Shown piece by piece: positions 18,241-25,861 of a stretch of DNA of 64,000 bases. The stretch comes from JALOLV01 sp046295175. Its GTDB lineage: Bacteria > Bacteroidota > Bacteroidia > Cytophagales > Spirosomataceae. The position numbers were made by a program, and so were the translations under genes. The notes under the pieces are model-generated. The model was not told the DNA's origin, searched no databases, and saw only the letters and a list, made by a program, of their open reading frames with translations. The stretch covers positions 70,862 through 134,861 of the forward strand of contig JBKBNY010000013.1 in NCBI GenBank assembly GCA_046295175.1, in the 5' to 3' direction. Position 1 is the stretch's first letter. Each line of letters opens with the position of its first letter.

Positions 18241-18678
18241 ATGAGAAAATTTGAGAATATACTAAACGATTATAATGCTACAAAGCAAAAGATTCAAGAT
18301 AGAATAAAGGTAACTGATTTTGAAATTAAGGATATTGCGAGAAGATTAGAAGTATCGGTTTCAACTGCTTATTCTAAACTGAATGGTGGGGATGTGATGA
18401 TTTATAAAGATTTTTTAGTGCTGGCAGATTTGCTCAATATAGATAAAAAACCACTCCTTGAATACTATACATTCTTAGAGTCTTTCTCAAAATTTATTGA
18501 AGAAAACAAATTATTTAAGCAGCTCTATTTTTTAGGAATCATCGAAAAAGATAATATCGGAATCAAGAAACGTTTTAAAAATCCGTTGGTCTGGAAACCT
18601 GAAGAAATAAAAGCGATACTTAACCAGCTAAAAGTTGATTTAAAAGCCAGTCCATTGCAAGAAATATTTTTGGATTAA
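18241..18678 (+). CDS. Helix-turn-helix protein, probable plasmid regulator
   Basis: 145 residues. Residues about 25-75 (DFEIKDIARRLEVSVSTAYSKLNGGDVMIYKDFLVLADLLNI) fit an XRE-like helix-turn-helix with the recognition helix in SVSTAYSKL. The rest is helical with no known domain. It forms a pair with the 65-residue protein and converges on the replication gene rep, so copy-number or maintenance control is a reasonable guess. Confidence 0.65.
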   Translation: MRKFENILNDYNATKQKIQDRIKVTDFEIKDIARRLEVSVSTAYSKLNGGDVMIYKDFLVLADLLNIDKKPLLEYYTFLESFSKFIEENKLFKQLYFLGIIEKDNIGIKKRFKNPLVWKPEEIKAILNQLKVDLKASPLQEIFLD

Positions 18679-18680
18679 TT

Positions 18681-18706
18681 GGGCGTTCCCTTCGGGCGGG
18701 CTTTCG
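18681..18706. repeat. Short GC-rich palindromic repeat (REP-like)
   Basis: GGGCGTTCCCTTCGGGCGGG sits in an AT-rich gap. It resembles short GC-rich repeats common between genes in Bacteroidetes genomes (recalled, not searched). Confidence 0.35.
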
Positions 18707-18715
18707 TAACTCAAT

Positions 18716-18739
18716 CTTTATCGGTTTCTCTCGATAAAG
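18716..18739. terminator. Bidirectional terminator between HTH gene and rep
   Basis: CTTTATCG and CGATAAAG form an 8-bp stem with an 8-nt loop between two convergent genes, a typical place for a shared terminator. Confidence 0.55.
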
Positions 18740-18771
18740 GATTTCAGACAAATTACTCAATCCCTAACGCT

Positions 18772-19740
18772 TTAATTGGTCTTACTTTCATTAATTTCGA
18801 TTCCCAACAAAGTTGCTTCATTTCTGATTGACTGTGCCACATAACCAACTGGATTAGTTTGTGAACTATATAAGCCATGTTCTAATCCCCTATCCAATTC
18901 AATGAATTTTTTTAGTAATGGAATGTGTCTCAAAATAGCATCTTTCAAACCTTCATTGAAACTATATTCATCAACTAATTTAACAATGATTCTTCGTTGC
19001 TCATGAAAATCAAGTTCTGATAAAGATTCAAAATCTGCTTCTACTAATCCGTAGGCAATTTCTTTCTTCGTCTTTATTGTGAATTGAAGTTCAACAACTT
19101 TCTTTCCTATTTTTTTCGATGGAACATAGTCCATCACGATTCCTAATTTACTTTCTAATTCTTTTTGGGCTGGGCCTAACACAAAGCGTTTCACATCAAA
19201 GTTTTCATACTTTTCGGGGAAATCTAAAATGTGTTGTAATTCTTTTAGGCTATATGTAAATACTCGCTCTCTCCTACCTAAGTGCATCGAAATTATTTCA
19301 TACATCCGTTGGGCATAAATACTTTCTAATTCTAAAAAAAGATTCAATTGATATTTGGTATATTCCTTACCAAGCTCTTTGAATAGAGGCACTACTTTAT
19401 CATAAATGGTTACTTCTAAAAGTCCACTACGGTTTAGATTATAGGAAACTTCTGGAAACGGAACAACGTATCGAAACTCATCTTTAAAATCTACATTACA
19501 CTCAATAACTTTTTTAACCAATGACTGTGCAGCTTCTTGGATTTTTGCATAAGGCACATATTTTGCCACTTCTACCAGTGGTATTTCCAAAGTTAAGTTC
19601 CCCGATTGTTGTTCAGTATGATTTATCTGATTTACAATAAAGGCAAATATCTTTTTTTCAATAGATGTATAGGCTTGTTTAGCCAATGTCAATCTATTGG
19701 GTTGATAATTATTCTTGCGGGGTTGGTATTTTTTATTCAT
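18772..19740 (-). CDS. rep: Plasmid replication initiator, Rep_3 superfamily
   Basis: 322 residues. The N-terminal part (NRLTLAKQAYTSIEKKIFAFIVNQI) and middle (YTKYQLNLFLELESIYAQRMYEIISMHLG, FTYSLKELQHILDFPEKYENFDVKRFVLGPAQKELE) are the two winged-helix halves of Rep_3 (RepB/RepE-like) initiators. These bind iterons, melt the origin and recruit the host helicase. About ten iterons lie immediately upstream of its start. The N-terminus is rich in N, K and R. This gene is the main evidence that the window is a plasmid. Confidence 0.92.
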   Translation of the reverse strand: MNKKYQPRKNNYQPNRLTLAKQAYTSIEKKIFAFIVNQINHTEQQSGNLTLEIPLVEVAKYVPYAKIQEAAQSLVKKVIECNVDFKDEFRYVVPFPEVSYNLNRSGLLEVTIYDKVVPLFKELGKEYTKYQLNLFLELESIYAQRMYEIISMHLGRRERVFTYSLKELQHILDFPEKYENFDVKRFVLGPAQKELESKLGIVMDYVPSKKIGKKVVELQFTIKTKKEIAYGLVEADFESLSELDFHEQRRIIVKLVDEYSFNEGLKDAILRHIPLLKKFIELDRGLEHGLYSSQTNPVGYVAQSIRNEATLLGIEINESKTN

Positions 19741-19760
19741 TTCTCAATTATTGAAACAAT

Positions 19761-19772
19761 AAATTGCAATTT
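19761..19772. promoter_or_regulatory. Palindrome upstream of rep (possible operator)
   Basis: AAATTGCAATTT is a perfect 12-bp palindrome about 20 bp upstream of the rep start. Rep_3 proteins often repress their own promoters by binding an inverted site, which fits, but binding is not shown. Confidence 0.4.
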
Positions 19773-19818
19773 ATGCAACAAAAACCGATTTTTAACTATT
19801 TCAATTCGGTTTATTTTA

Positions 19819-20195
19819 TACATTTCTCGGTGTTGTGTTTTTCTATTCTTAAACCGAAAGGCATTCTCGGCTAAAAACTGAACTATTTTTACAACATTTA
19901 GCCTATTTTTATCATAAAAAGGCTATTTAGTAAAGTGTAACATTTCTCGGTTTTCGAGTATAACATTTCTCGGTTTACTAAAATAGTTCTATCAAAACCT
20001 AAATTTAAAGTATAATATTTCTCGGTTTTCGGCTATTATTGACTATATGATTTCTCGGTTTTCATATTTAACGGAGTGTAACATTTCTCGGTTTTCAGTA
20101 TAACATTTCTCGGTTTATACTATACTATTTCTCGGTTTTTGCCCTTAACAAAGTATAACATTTCTCGGTTTACACTATAAAATTTCTCGGTTTTC
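19819..20195 (+). repeat. Iteron array (ten copies, about 11-bp phased)
   Basis: The core TTTCTCGG starts at 19823, 19943, 19966, 20018, 20051, 20084, 20106, 20128, 20161 and 20183. The fuller consensus is TATAACATTTCTCGGTTTTC, with some copies ending GGTTTA. A weaker ATTCTCGG is at 19863. The last seven core-to-core spacings are 33, 33, 22, 22, 33, 22 and a preceding 52, so most are multiples of 11 bp and place Rep molecules on one face of the helix. These are the probable binding sites for the rep product. Confidence 0.85.
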
Positions 20196-20478
20196 AAGTT
20201 ATCCACATTAAATAATTTATATACTTTAAGCTAAAACTAATGTCATTCTCTTAGTTAAATGCAATTTTTATTTCTCCGAAATCATATCAAATATTTCTTT
20301 GATAAACATTTTAAATTATTTGATAAGCAATGTGGATATGTTTAAAGTTGATTCTCGAAAGATAAAGTTGTGGGGACACTTCTTTCGGGGAAAGAAAGAA
20401 AAAAGAAAATCAATACTTTCAAAAAAGGAAAAAGGGGGGCGGGCGGCGGCGACACTTTTCCACATCCCCTACTCTCAC

Positions 20479-21447
20479 TTATTTGACTTGTTTGAGCATT
20501 TCTTTCTTTAGATTCTTAATCACCAAAATTAAAGTATCACAATCTTCGGGTGTACTCAAATACGTTTTTAGTACACTCAAAACTTTATCTTTTGGTTGTG
20601 TTTCTTTCTTGGCGGTTTTGTTTTCTGCTTCCGAAATTAACTCTTGTACTTTTTGGGTGGCTTCGTTGGTATCTTTGATTTTACCAATTTCAATAATATC
20701 CGTTTTCTTTAAGGATGATTTACCTTGCAAAACCTCATTTTTAATTTCAGTGGGTAACAATTCAACCCCTTTCGCAAAGTCGGCATCTCGTCTGATAGTC
20801 TTCTCACCTACGTTAAATTCTTTGGCTAATTGTTCTGACAATTTCTCTTTTTTACCGTGGTGGTCAGTTTGACCACTACGGGTTTCGGTACTCTCTAAAA
20901 CCTCATTTTCTCCGTGGTGGTCACTTTGACCACTACGGTCGTTTTCTGTTTTAAACTTACCTGTTTTATCTCTGGTCAGCTCCAAATTTTCTCGTTCTTG
21001 CTTCAATGCCAAATACTTCATTCCACGTAAATAAGCCATTTGCTCAATGGACAAGTTCCTACGACCCAATTGGTGGTCAATCATAAAATCCTGTGCTTTT
21101 TCGAGGTCAGCAATCTCAATCAGATTGATTCTGAAATCAAGATTGAATTTTTGACAAATCTCGTAGCGATTATGTCCATCAACCAAAACATAACATTGTT
21201 CATCGGGATTTGGTGAAGTTGGCTCAATAATTCCTCTTTTGGTTTCCCATACAATTAACGGGTCTTTACATCCAAATTGAAGAATGTTTTGTTCGAGTTG
21301 CGTTCGTTCATCCGAAGCCAAAGGCGGGATAAACTTTTTGAGTATATCTAAAACAATTAGTTCTTTCTTGATTTTTTCATCTTGCGAATACATTGATTTG
21401 GGCAGCTCTGCTTTCATCATAGCATTCATAAAATTATTCTTTGCCAT
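20479..21447 (-). CDS. parB: ParB-like partition protein
   Basis: 322 residues. The ParB/Srx core includes VLVDGHNRYEI and DHQLGRRNLSIEQMAYLRG. A helix-turn-helix follows (SEQLAKEFNVGEKTIRRDADFA). It would bind a centromere and be moved by the ParA encoded 12 bp upstream. Between core and HTH it has a duplicated segment, RSGQ(S/T)DHHG about 19 residues apart, whose DNA forms two 27-bp palindromes. That insertion looks selected at DNA level rather than protein level. Confidence 0.88.
   Translation of the reverse strand: MAKNNFMNAMMKAELPKSMYSQDEKIKKELIVLDILKKFIPPLASDERTQLEQNILQFGCKDPLIVWETKRGIIEPTSPNPDEQCYVLVDGHNRYEICQKFNLDFRINLIEIADLEKAQDFMIDHQLGRRNLSIEQMAYLRGMKYLALKQERENLELTRDKTGKFKTENDRSGQSDHHGENEVLESTETRSGQTDHHGKKEKLSEQLAKEFNVGEKTIRRDADFAKGVELLPTEIKNEVLQGKSSLKKTDIIEIGKIKDTNEATQKVQELISEAENKTAKKETQPKDKVLSVLKTYLSTPEDCDTLILVIKNLKKEMLKQVK
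20855..20881. repeat. Palindrome 1 inside parB (candidate parS)
   Basis: CCGTGGTGGTCA and its complement flank GTT (11 of 12 paired), centred at 20868. It lies within the parB coding sequence. Such sites near or inside parB are common centromeres in ParABS systems, but ParB binding is inference. Confidence 0.55.
20912..20938. repeat. Palindrome 2 inside parB (candidate parS)
   Basis: The second copy differs from the first at one central base (CTT for GTT) and lies 57 bp away, centred at 20925. Both keep the same reading frame in parB. Confidence 0.55.
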
Positions 21448-21459
21448 TTTTTCAAATCA

Positions 21460-22401
21460 TTAGATGGTAATAAATTCTTTTGCCAACTCCATGTATTGCA
21501 TTGCTGGAGCAGATTTCGGAGCATACGAAAGTAAATCTTTCTGTGCCACCTGCGATTGTTGAATAATTGTTGCACGCTCGATTGAAACATTGAAAACAGG
21601 AATGTGCTTGTATTGCTCTTTTACGAAATCAATCATTTGCTTATGCACAAGCGTATTTGAAACCATCGTGAATAAAATTCCTTTCACAACCAATGTATTA
21701 TTCACATGCTGTCTGATTTCGTAGATTCTATTAAACAAATTTTCAACGCCATAAAAAGCGTAAGCCTCTGGTTGCAATGGCACAATGCACATATCCGATG
21801 CAACCAAAGCATTTGTAGTGAAAATATTGAGTGCAGGTGGGCAATCAATCAAGATAAAATCAAACTTATCGCTGATTTCGTTTAACTTATTTCTCAATCG
21901 TTTCTCGTTTCCAATCGAATTGACTAAATCCGTTTCACGATAAGCCATTTTGATATTTGATGGAGAAAGATAGAAGTTATCGGCTATTTCAATAATGGGA
22001 AGTTCTTTGTTATCAAGAATCGCATCAATTACTTGCTCTTCGGGTGTATAAACCCCAAAGCATTGCGAAGTATTACCTTGCGAATCGAAATCTACCAAAA
22101 GTACCTTGAAACCTGAAATAGCAAGAGCTTTACCCAAGTTGATGGTTGAAGTTGTTTTTCCAACTCCGCCTTTATGGTTTACCATCGAAATGATTTTGGC
22201 TTTTGAAAACAATTCATCAGCATACCCGTAGTCTCGGAGAATTGGCTCTAATAAATTACAATGCTTTTCATTGAGAGAAAGCGTTCCTTGCAATGCTTTA
22301 TGAAGCGTTTTCTTTGGTAAGTTGGCTTCTTTCTCTAATTGCGTGAGATTTAAAGCAGATTTTTGTTTAATAAATTTTAGGACTTTTTCTGGACTTATCA
22401 T
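21460..22401 (-). CDS. parA: ParA partition ATPase with N-terminal HTH
   Basis: 313 residues. An N-terminal helix-turn-helix (about 15-45) precedes the deviant Walker A KGGVGKTT (77-84), the nucleotide-binding DFDSQGNTS and the switch region FILIDCPPAL. ParA proteins with an N-terminal HTH usually repress their own promoter (P1/F-type). It starts 12 bp before parB. A palindromic AT-rich region follows its start on the upstream side and could be the operator. Confidence 0.92.
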   Translation of the reverse strand: MISPEKVLKFIKQKSALNLTQLEKEANLPKKTLHKALQGTLSLNEKHCNLLEPILRDYGYADELFSKAKIISMVNHKGGVGKTTSTINLGKALAISGFKVLLVDFDSQGNTSQCFGVYTPEEQVIDAILDNKELPIIEIADNFYLSPSNIKMAYRETDLVNSIGNEKRLRNKLNEISDKFDFILIDCPPALNIFTTNALVASDMCIVPLQPEAYAFYGVENLFNRIYEIRQHVNNTLVVKGILFTMVSNTLVHKQMIDFVKEQYKHIPVFNVSIERATIIQQSQVAQKDLLSYAPKSAPAMQYMELAKEFITI

Positions 22402-22427
22402 GAAGCTAAATTTTTAACAAAAATAAG

Positions 22428-22480
22428 TGAAAAATTTATCCTGATAAAATTTTTAGGTACTTTTTTTATCCTAAGTATAT
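22428..22480 (-). promoter_or_regulatory. Candidate parAB promoter/operator
   Basis: TTTATC and GATAAA half-sites (TTTATCCTGATAAA) and a second TTTATCCT 33 bp away lie within 80 bp upstream of the parA start, in very AT-rich DNA. They fit an autorepression operator for the HTH-bearing ParA; this is inference. Confidence 0.35.
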
Positions 22481-22484
22481 AAAG

Positions 22485-22513
22485 AAAAATGCCCCCTAAA
22501 AGAAGGCATTTTT
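22485..22513 (-). terminator. Terminator of the upstream TraA-like operon
   Basis: AAAAATGCC and GGCATTTTT form a perfect 9-bp stem around an 11-nt loop, with T/A-runs on both flanks so it can end transcription from either side. It lies between the 22577 gene and parA. Confidence 0.6.
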
Positions 22514-22517
22514 ACTA

Positions 22518-22535
22518 TTCAAATAATTTATAAAA
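22518..22535 (+). repeat. Orphan copy of the TTCAAATAATTTATAAAA motif
   Basis: The same 18-mer seen just before the ssb, 16501 and 16981 starts occurs here directly after a hairpin, on the plus strand, but no plus-strand gene follows. It is probably a relic of an earlier gene or of a moved leader. Confidence 0.5.
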
Positions 22536-22576
22536 AATCGTTTTAGTTGTCGCTGGATAAACACGTCCTCACAACT

Positions 22577-23029
22577 TTATCTTTCGGGAAGAGAATGCTC
22601 AATTAAAATAACACCTTTTTTCGTAACCCTATATTTTTCTTTCGGAACGAAATAAACGCTGTCTTTAACTTCAATAATTTTACTCAGTCTTTCGAGGTTT
22701 TCAGTTTTTGCGTTATTGTTTTCTTTGAAAATCCAACCCCACCAAAGTATGCTGATAGTCAAGGAAATGATTATTGTTGGTACTGCAAAGATACTTAGAT
22801 TTCCGTAAAAAGCTGTTTTAGGATTGTCATAATGAATACTTTTTTGATTTACATTAATCTTATCAGCCAATTCCCTATTTGAATTTGTCATTTCAGAAAG
22901 AGTTTCAGCAAATTGCTTTTCTAAATTCTCGGTGGCAATAAAGAGCGGCAGTAAGCTATCATCAATACTTGATTCGGGCAATTGGTATTTTTGACCAAAC
23001 CGAAATTTCAATTTATCAATATCTTCCAT
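22577..23029 (-). CDS. Small membrane protein of the mobilization operon
   Basis: 150 residues: a soluble N-terminal part (about 1-70), one TM segment (about 80-100) and a charged C-terminus. It starts exactly at the last base of the TraA-like gene, so translation is coupled. No family recognised. In Bacteroides transfer loci short genes after traA are common, so a role in mobilization is likely. Confidence 0.55.
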   Translation of the reverse strand: MEDIDKLKFRFGQKYQLPESSIDDSLLPLFIATENLEKQFAETLSEMTNSNRELADKINVNQKSIHYDNPKTAFYGNLSIFAVPTIIISLTISILWWGWIFKENNNAKTENLERLSKIIEVKDSVYFVPKEKYRVTKKGVILIEHSLPER

Positions 23030-23733
23030 TAGCTCAAAATTTGCTCAACTTGTTCTAATGCCTTTTTGTAGGTCAATCGACCTGCAAAATTCAAACTTGA
23101 TGATTCTCGATGCTCAGTTATCAATCTAATAACATCTTTGGCACTTTCCGATTCCCCTAAACCGCCAAATTTTTTAAACTCAATTCCTGCATTTGTCAAA
23201 CCATTTGCTCCTTGCTCGATTGAATCTAAACCGCCAAATGTTCCTTCGTTCATTAGTGCTATGAAAGGAATAGCATCAGTAAGAATAACTTTCATTGCGT
23301 TGTAATACCGCAAGCAACTGATGAGAGCATCACGCCCAGCGATGATGATAAATATACGAAGCTCCACACCCATACTGAGAAGTTCTTCGGATAGATTTTG
23401 TGCAGGAATATCAAATTCCAATAAACGTCTAAATTCTTCACTTTCGGATGCTCCGAAATCAATAAACCAATTTTCGGTTTTTGTTTCGGCCAATGTCTCA
23501 AACAAGTTGAGAATTTTTTCTCGTTCGAGTTTTTTGTTTTCGTTCAGAATCTTAAAATGTCGAACTCGGTTCTCTCCTACTATCGTTCCAAGTCGTGTGG
23601 CACTTGTTTCGGTTGATTCATCGAGGTCGATAAATGCTGTTTTTTTGTCTTTTTCAATTTGTGCCACAAACCACAAAAACAATGATTTTCCTACACCACC
23701 TTTCGACTGAAGAACCAGATTTACTTTTTTCAT
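23029..23733 (-). CDS. traA: TraA-like ParA/MinD-family ATPase of the mobilization region
   Basis: 234 residues with a deviant Walker A SKGGVGKS (10-17) and FIDLDEST as the second nucleotide motif. It is shorter than the plasmid ParA and lacks the N-terminal HTH. Its position divergent from the mobilization genes, with oriT between, matches traA of Bacteroides conjugative transposons. A role in positioning the transfer machinery is inferred, not shown. Confidence 0.75.
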   Translation of the reverse strand: MKKVNLVLQSKGGVGKSLFLWFVAQIEKDKKTAFIDLDESTETSATRLGTIVGENRVRHFKILNENKKLEREKILNLFETLAETKTENWFIDFGASESEEFRRLLEFDIPAQNLSEELLSMGVELRIFIIIAGRDALISCLRYYNAMKVILTDAIPFIALMNEGTFGGLDSIEQGANGLTNAGIEFKKFGGLGESESAKDVIRLITEHRESSSLNFAGRLTYKKALEQVEQILS

Positions 23734-23805
23734 ACTATATCGTTATTTGTTTGTTGCAAAAATAACAATATAAATATCTAATTTTGAGAAAATAAAAATC
23801 AAAAA

Positions 23806-24123
23806 TTACATATTATCTAAATCAAACTGAGATTTTCCTTTCTGACCATAGATTTGATTATATAAATCTTGTTCGTTGCTTGTTTTTGGAGTTGGGTTGG
23901 ATGTCTCGCTCGATTTTGCGTTTACCGAAGAATTCATGCGTTTTTTAAGGTTGTCAATTTGCTTTTCGGTGATGTTGTGATTGAGGTCTTTGGTAATCAA
24001 ATCGGCTAATAGTTTATTCGAGTGTATTTTCTGGAACATCTCAAAATATTCTTGGTAGAGCAATTGCCCCCAGTAACGTTTATTTTCTTTGATTAATTGG
24101 ATAATTATTGCTTTTGAATCCAT
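23806..24123 (-). CDS. Small charged protein next to oriT
   Basis: 105 residues. A helical N-terminal half (IIIQLIKENKRYWGQLLYQEYFEMFQKIHSNKLL) is followed by a polar tail. Its start lies beside an array of phased purine repeats and the probable oriT, and it heads the leftward TraA-like operon. It may be an accessory DNA-binding or relaxosome protein. No family recognised. Confidence 0.5.
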   Translation of the reverse strand: MDSKAIIIQLIKENKRYWGQLLYQEYFEMFQKIHSNKLLADLITKDLNHNITEKQIDNLKKRMNSSVNAKSSETSNPTPKTSNEQDLYNQIYGQKGKSQFDLDNM

Positions 24124-24127
24124 AAAT

Positions 24128-24222
24128 AAGGAGGATTAAAGAGGTTTAAGAAGGAATAAGACAAATATAAGGAGGTTTTAGGAGTATTAAGAAGGTTTAA
24201 AGAGGAATAAAAAGGATTAAGA
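24128..24222. repeat. Helically phased purine-rich repeats
   Basis: About eight units of 10-11 bp resembling AAGRAGGNTTA (AAGGAGGATTA, AAGAGGTTTA, AGAAGGAATA, then the same order again) run from 24128 to 24222. Each unit puts a GG and an AT step at the same helical phase, which favours bending and repeated protein binding. They border the start of the 105-residue gene and the probable oriT. Confidence 0.6.
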
Positions 24223-24230
24223 ATTAATTC

Positions 24231-24345
24231 TACAAATTTTGTTGGCGTAGTGCGTGGAGCAAGGGGGAGTTTTTGTACACAAAAACTATCGTGCAAGCAC
24301 TTGACCCTTGCAAGGAATTTCACCCCTTGACCCCAAAATAGGATG
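24231..24345. other. oriT: Probable origin of transfer (oriT)
   Basis: Non-coding DNA between the divergent mobilization genes and the TraA-like operon. It has a hairpin with stem AGTTTTTGT / ACAAAAACT and a 2-nt loop (about 24271-24290), nested TGCAAG...CTTGCA arms, and CCTTGCAAGG. The local base composition is richer in GC than its flanks. In Bacteroides mobilizable elements oriT lies in this place. The nick site itself is not identifiable by eye. Confidence 0.6.
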
Positions 24346-24354
24346 ATAGAAAGC

Positions 24355-24735
24355 ATGGAAGAAGAAAAAAAGACCAAAAACAAAGGAGGGCGACCGAAGG
24401 TAAAACGAGACAAATTGGATAAAGTTTTGCCCTGCCGCATGACTACCGCAGAGTATGAAAAAGCAGTAGCCGATGCCAAGAAAGTAAATTTGAAACCCTC
24501 GGAATTGGGTAGAATTTATATAACCAAGGGCTATGTAAGCAATGTATTTTCAGATGAAGAACAGCAAGAAAAAAGGCAGTTGATTGGTATCAGAAATAAT
24601 CTAAACCAGTTGGTAAAATTAGCTCATTCTACTGGCTATCGTAGTCGGGCGAATGAGATAGATAGACTTATTGGAGAAATTGATAAAATATTAGAACGGT
24701 ATAAATATGTTAGCAAAAGCAAATCAATCAGGTAA
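24355..24735 (+). CDS. Mobilization accessory protein (MobA/MobC-like)
   Basis: 126 residues from the ATG at 24355 (an ATG at 24343 is an alternative). A basic start (EEKKTKNKGGRPKVKRDKLDKVLPCRMTTAEYEKAVADAKK) resembles the ribbon-helix-helix of relaxosome accessory proteins, which bind oriT and help the relaxase nick it. A later segment (IRNNLNQLVKLAHSTGY) is typical of the same family. Its end overlaps the relaxase start by 29 bp. Confidence 0.8.
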   Translation: MEEEKKTKNKGGRPKVKRDKLDKVLPCRMTTAEYEKAVADAKKVNLKPSELGRIYITKGYVSNVFSDEEQQEKRQLIGIRNNLNQLVKLAHSTGYRSRANEIDRLIGEIDKILERYKYVSKSKSIR

Positions 24736-25708
24736 GGGTTTTATCGGAAAAATAGATTATCTCTACGATGGAAAATTGGAAGATAGGGGAGCGGTTGAAA
24801 AAGGAACAAAGGTCATTGCTCACTCCGATAATATCCGAGTGCCGAACGGAGCCGATGATAAAATCACCCGAAGTTTGCTAAAAGAAGATTTTATTGAGCA
24901 AGCCAAACAGCACAAAGATTATGGAAAAGACAAAAACACTGCCTACGTGGGCGAGCATATTTTGAGTTTTACGGCAGATGATAGAAAGCAACTCGACACC
25001 GAAAAATTGAAAGCCATTACGGATGAATACATAAAAATGTCAGGGATTGATAAAACGCAGTATTTGGCAGTTACGCACCATGACACGGAGAATCTGCACG
25101 TACATATTTTATTCAACCGAGCCATGAATGATGGCACTAAATACAAGGCTTGGAAGGAACAAAATAAGACTTTAGAGCAGGGAGTTGCTTTGGCGTTGGA
25201 ACATGGTTTTAAGTTGGTTAAAAACCAAAAAGAGGTAGCCAACAGCAAAGAAGTAATAAAACTACGCTCCGAAATGCAGGACATTAAAGATTTAAGAAAC
25301 TCAAACGAATTGCTGAGTACTGCTCGAAACTTGCTGCACCTTGAAAAACTATGTGAAGCCAAACAAATACCATTCTCTAAAGACGAACTGAATAAAACCG
25401 TAGATTTTAATGGAAAAACCTACCAAGAAGCCAATTTGAAAGCAGTTTTTTTGCTTAATAGAAACGAAAATACGCAACCAACTGAAAAGCAATTGCCTGA
25501 AACTAAAGATAAACCATTTGAAACATCAGCAAAGCCCAAACAAACACAAGAAGAAAAAAGTAAGGATTTGAAACTGAAAAAACAGGTAAATACGCAAGAT
25601 GATAATTTTAGCAAGCGACCAAAATCTAAGAGAAGACAAGCTGGGCATAAAATTAAAGTTGCTAAGGTTGAGAGGAAGAAGGAAACGATGTGGGATAGGG
25701 GGATTTGA
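24707..25708 (+). CDS. Relaxase/mobilization nuclease (MOBP-like)
   Basis: 333 residues. The nickase core contains HHDTENLHVHI (H125, D126, H131, H133), the metal-binding three-histidine motif of the relaxase/mobilization nuclease family. Candidate catalytic tyrosines are Y18 and Y20 near the N-terminus. It cuts one strand at oriT and stays bound to the 5' end during transfer. The tail is basic and low in complexity. With a VirD4-like coupling protein and full transfer genes here, the plasmid should be self-transmissible. Confidence 0.88.
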   Translation: MLAKANQSGKGFIGKIDYLYDGKLEDRGAVEKGTKVIAHSDNIRVPNGADDKITRSLLKEDFIEQAKQHKDYGKDKNTAYVGEHILSFTADDRKQLDTEKLKAITDEYIKMSGIDKTQYLAVTHHDTENLHVHILFNRAMNDGTKYKAWKEQNKTLEQGVALALEHGFKLVKNQKEVANSKEVIKLRSEMQDIKDLRNSNELLSTARNLLHLEKLCEAKQIPFSKDELNKTVDFNGKTYQEANLKAVFLLNRNENTQPTEKQLPETKDKPFETSAKPKQTQEEKSKDLKLKKQVNTQDDNFSKRPKSKRRQAGHKIKVAKVERKKETMWDRGI

Positions 25709-25772
25709 CTTTTAAAATACAATTGTTATTCAAAGCTCCATAATTAGTTCCAAAAGTGCCTTAAATATTTCG

Positions 25773-25780
25773 TATATTTG
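25773..25780 (+). promoter_or_regulatory. Candidate -7 box of the Hachiman operon
   Basis: TATATTTG matches the -7 consensus exactly and gives a leader of roughly 75 nt before the hamA start. A clear -33 box was not found. Confidence 0.45.
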
Positions 25781-25861
25781 GAATTATAAGCATAAAGTTA
25801 CAAACAGTTTAAATTAATGATATACTCACAGCCATTTTGCACACATAACTATAGATAATTA

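Larger units (their letters stand above)
19742..20470. other. oriV: Plasmid origin of replication (iterons plus DnaA boxes)
   Basis: This 730-bp non-coding stretch between rep and parB holds ten copies of TTTCTCGG-centred iterons. A perfect DnaA box TTATCCACA is at 20199-20207, a near-match (TGTGGATAT) at 20331-20339, and TTTTCCACA at 20456-20464. Between them are an AT-rich region (about 20208-20330), where melting would be expected, and a G-rich tract near 20431-20451. This is the standard layout of a Rep_3 theta-type origin. Confidence 0.85.

Noticed and set aside
19819..20195. The repeated TTTCTCGG units considered as a CRISPR array
   Set aside because: Units are about 20 bp with 2-30 bp between them, no 25-40 bp spacer pattern and no cas genes. 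They fit iterons next to a Rep gene.
20299..20511. A 70-residue plus-strand frame near the origin
   Set aside because: It overlaps the parB end, includes the purine/G-rich tract as lysine-arginine runs, and has no domain or leader. It is more likely origin DNA than a gene.
24105..24479. Leftward frame across the oriT and accessory gene
   Set aside because: It crosses the hairpins and overlaps the relaxase accessory gene on the other strand. It has no domain.
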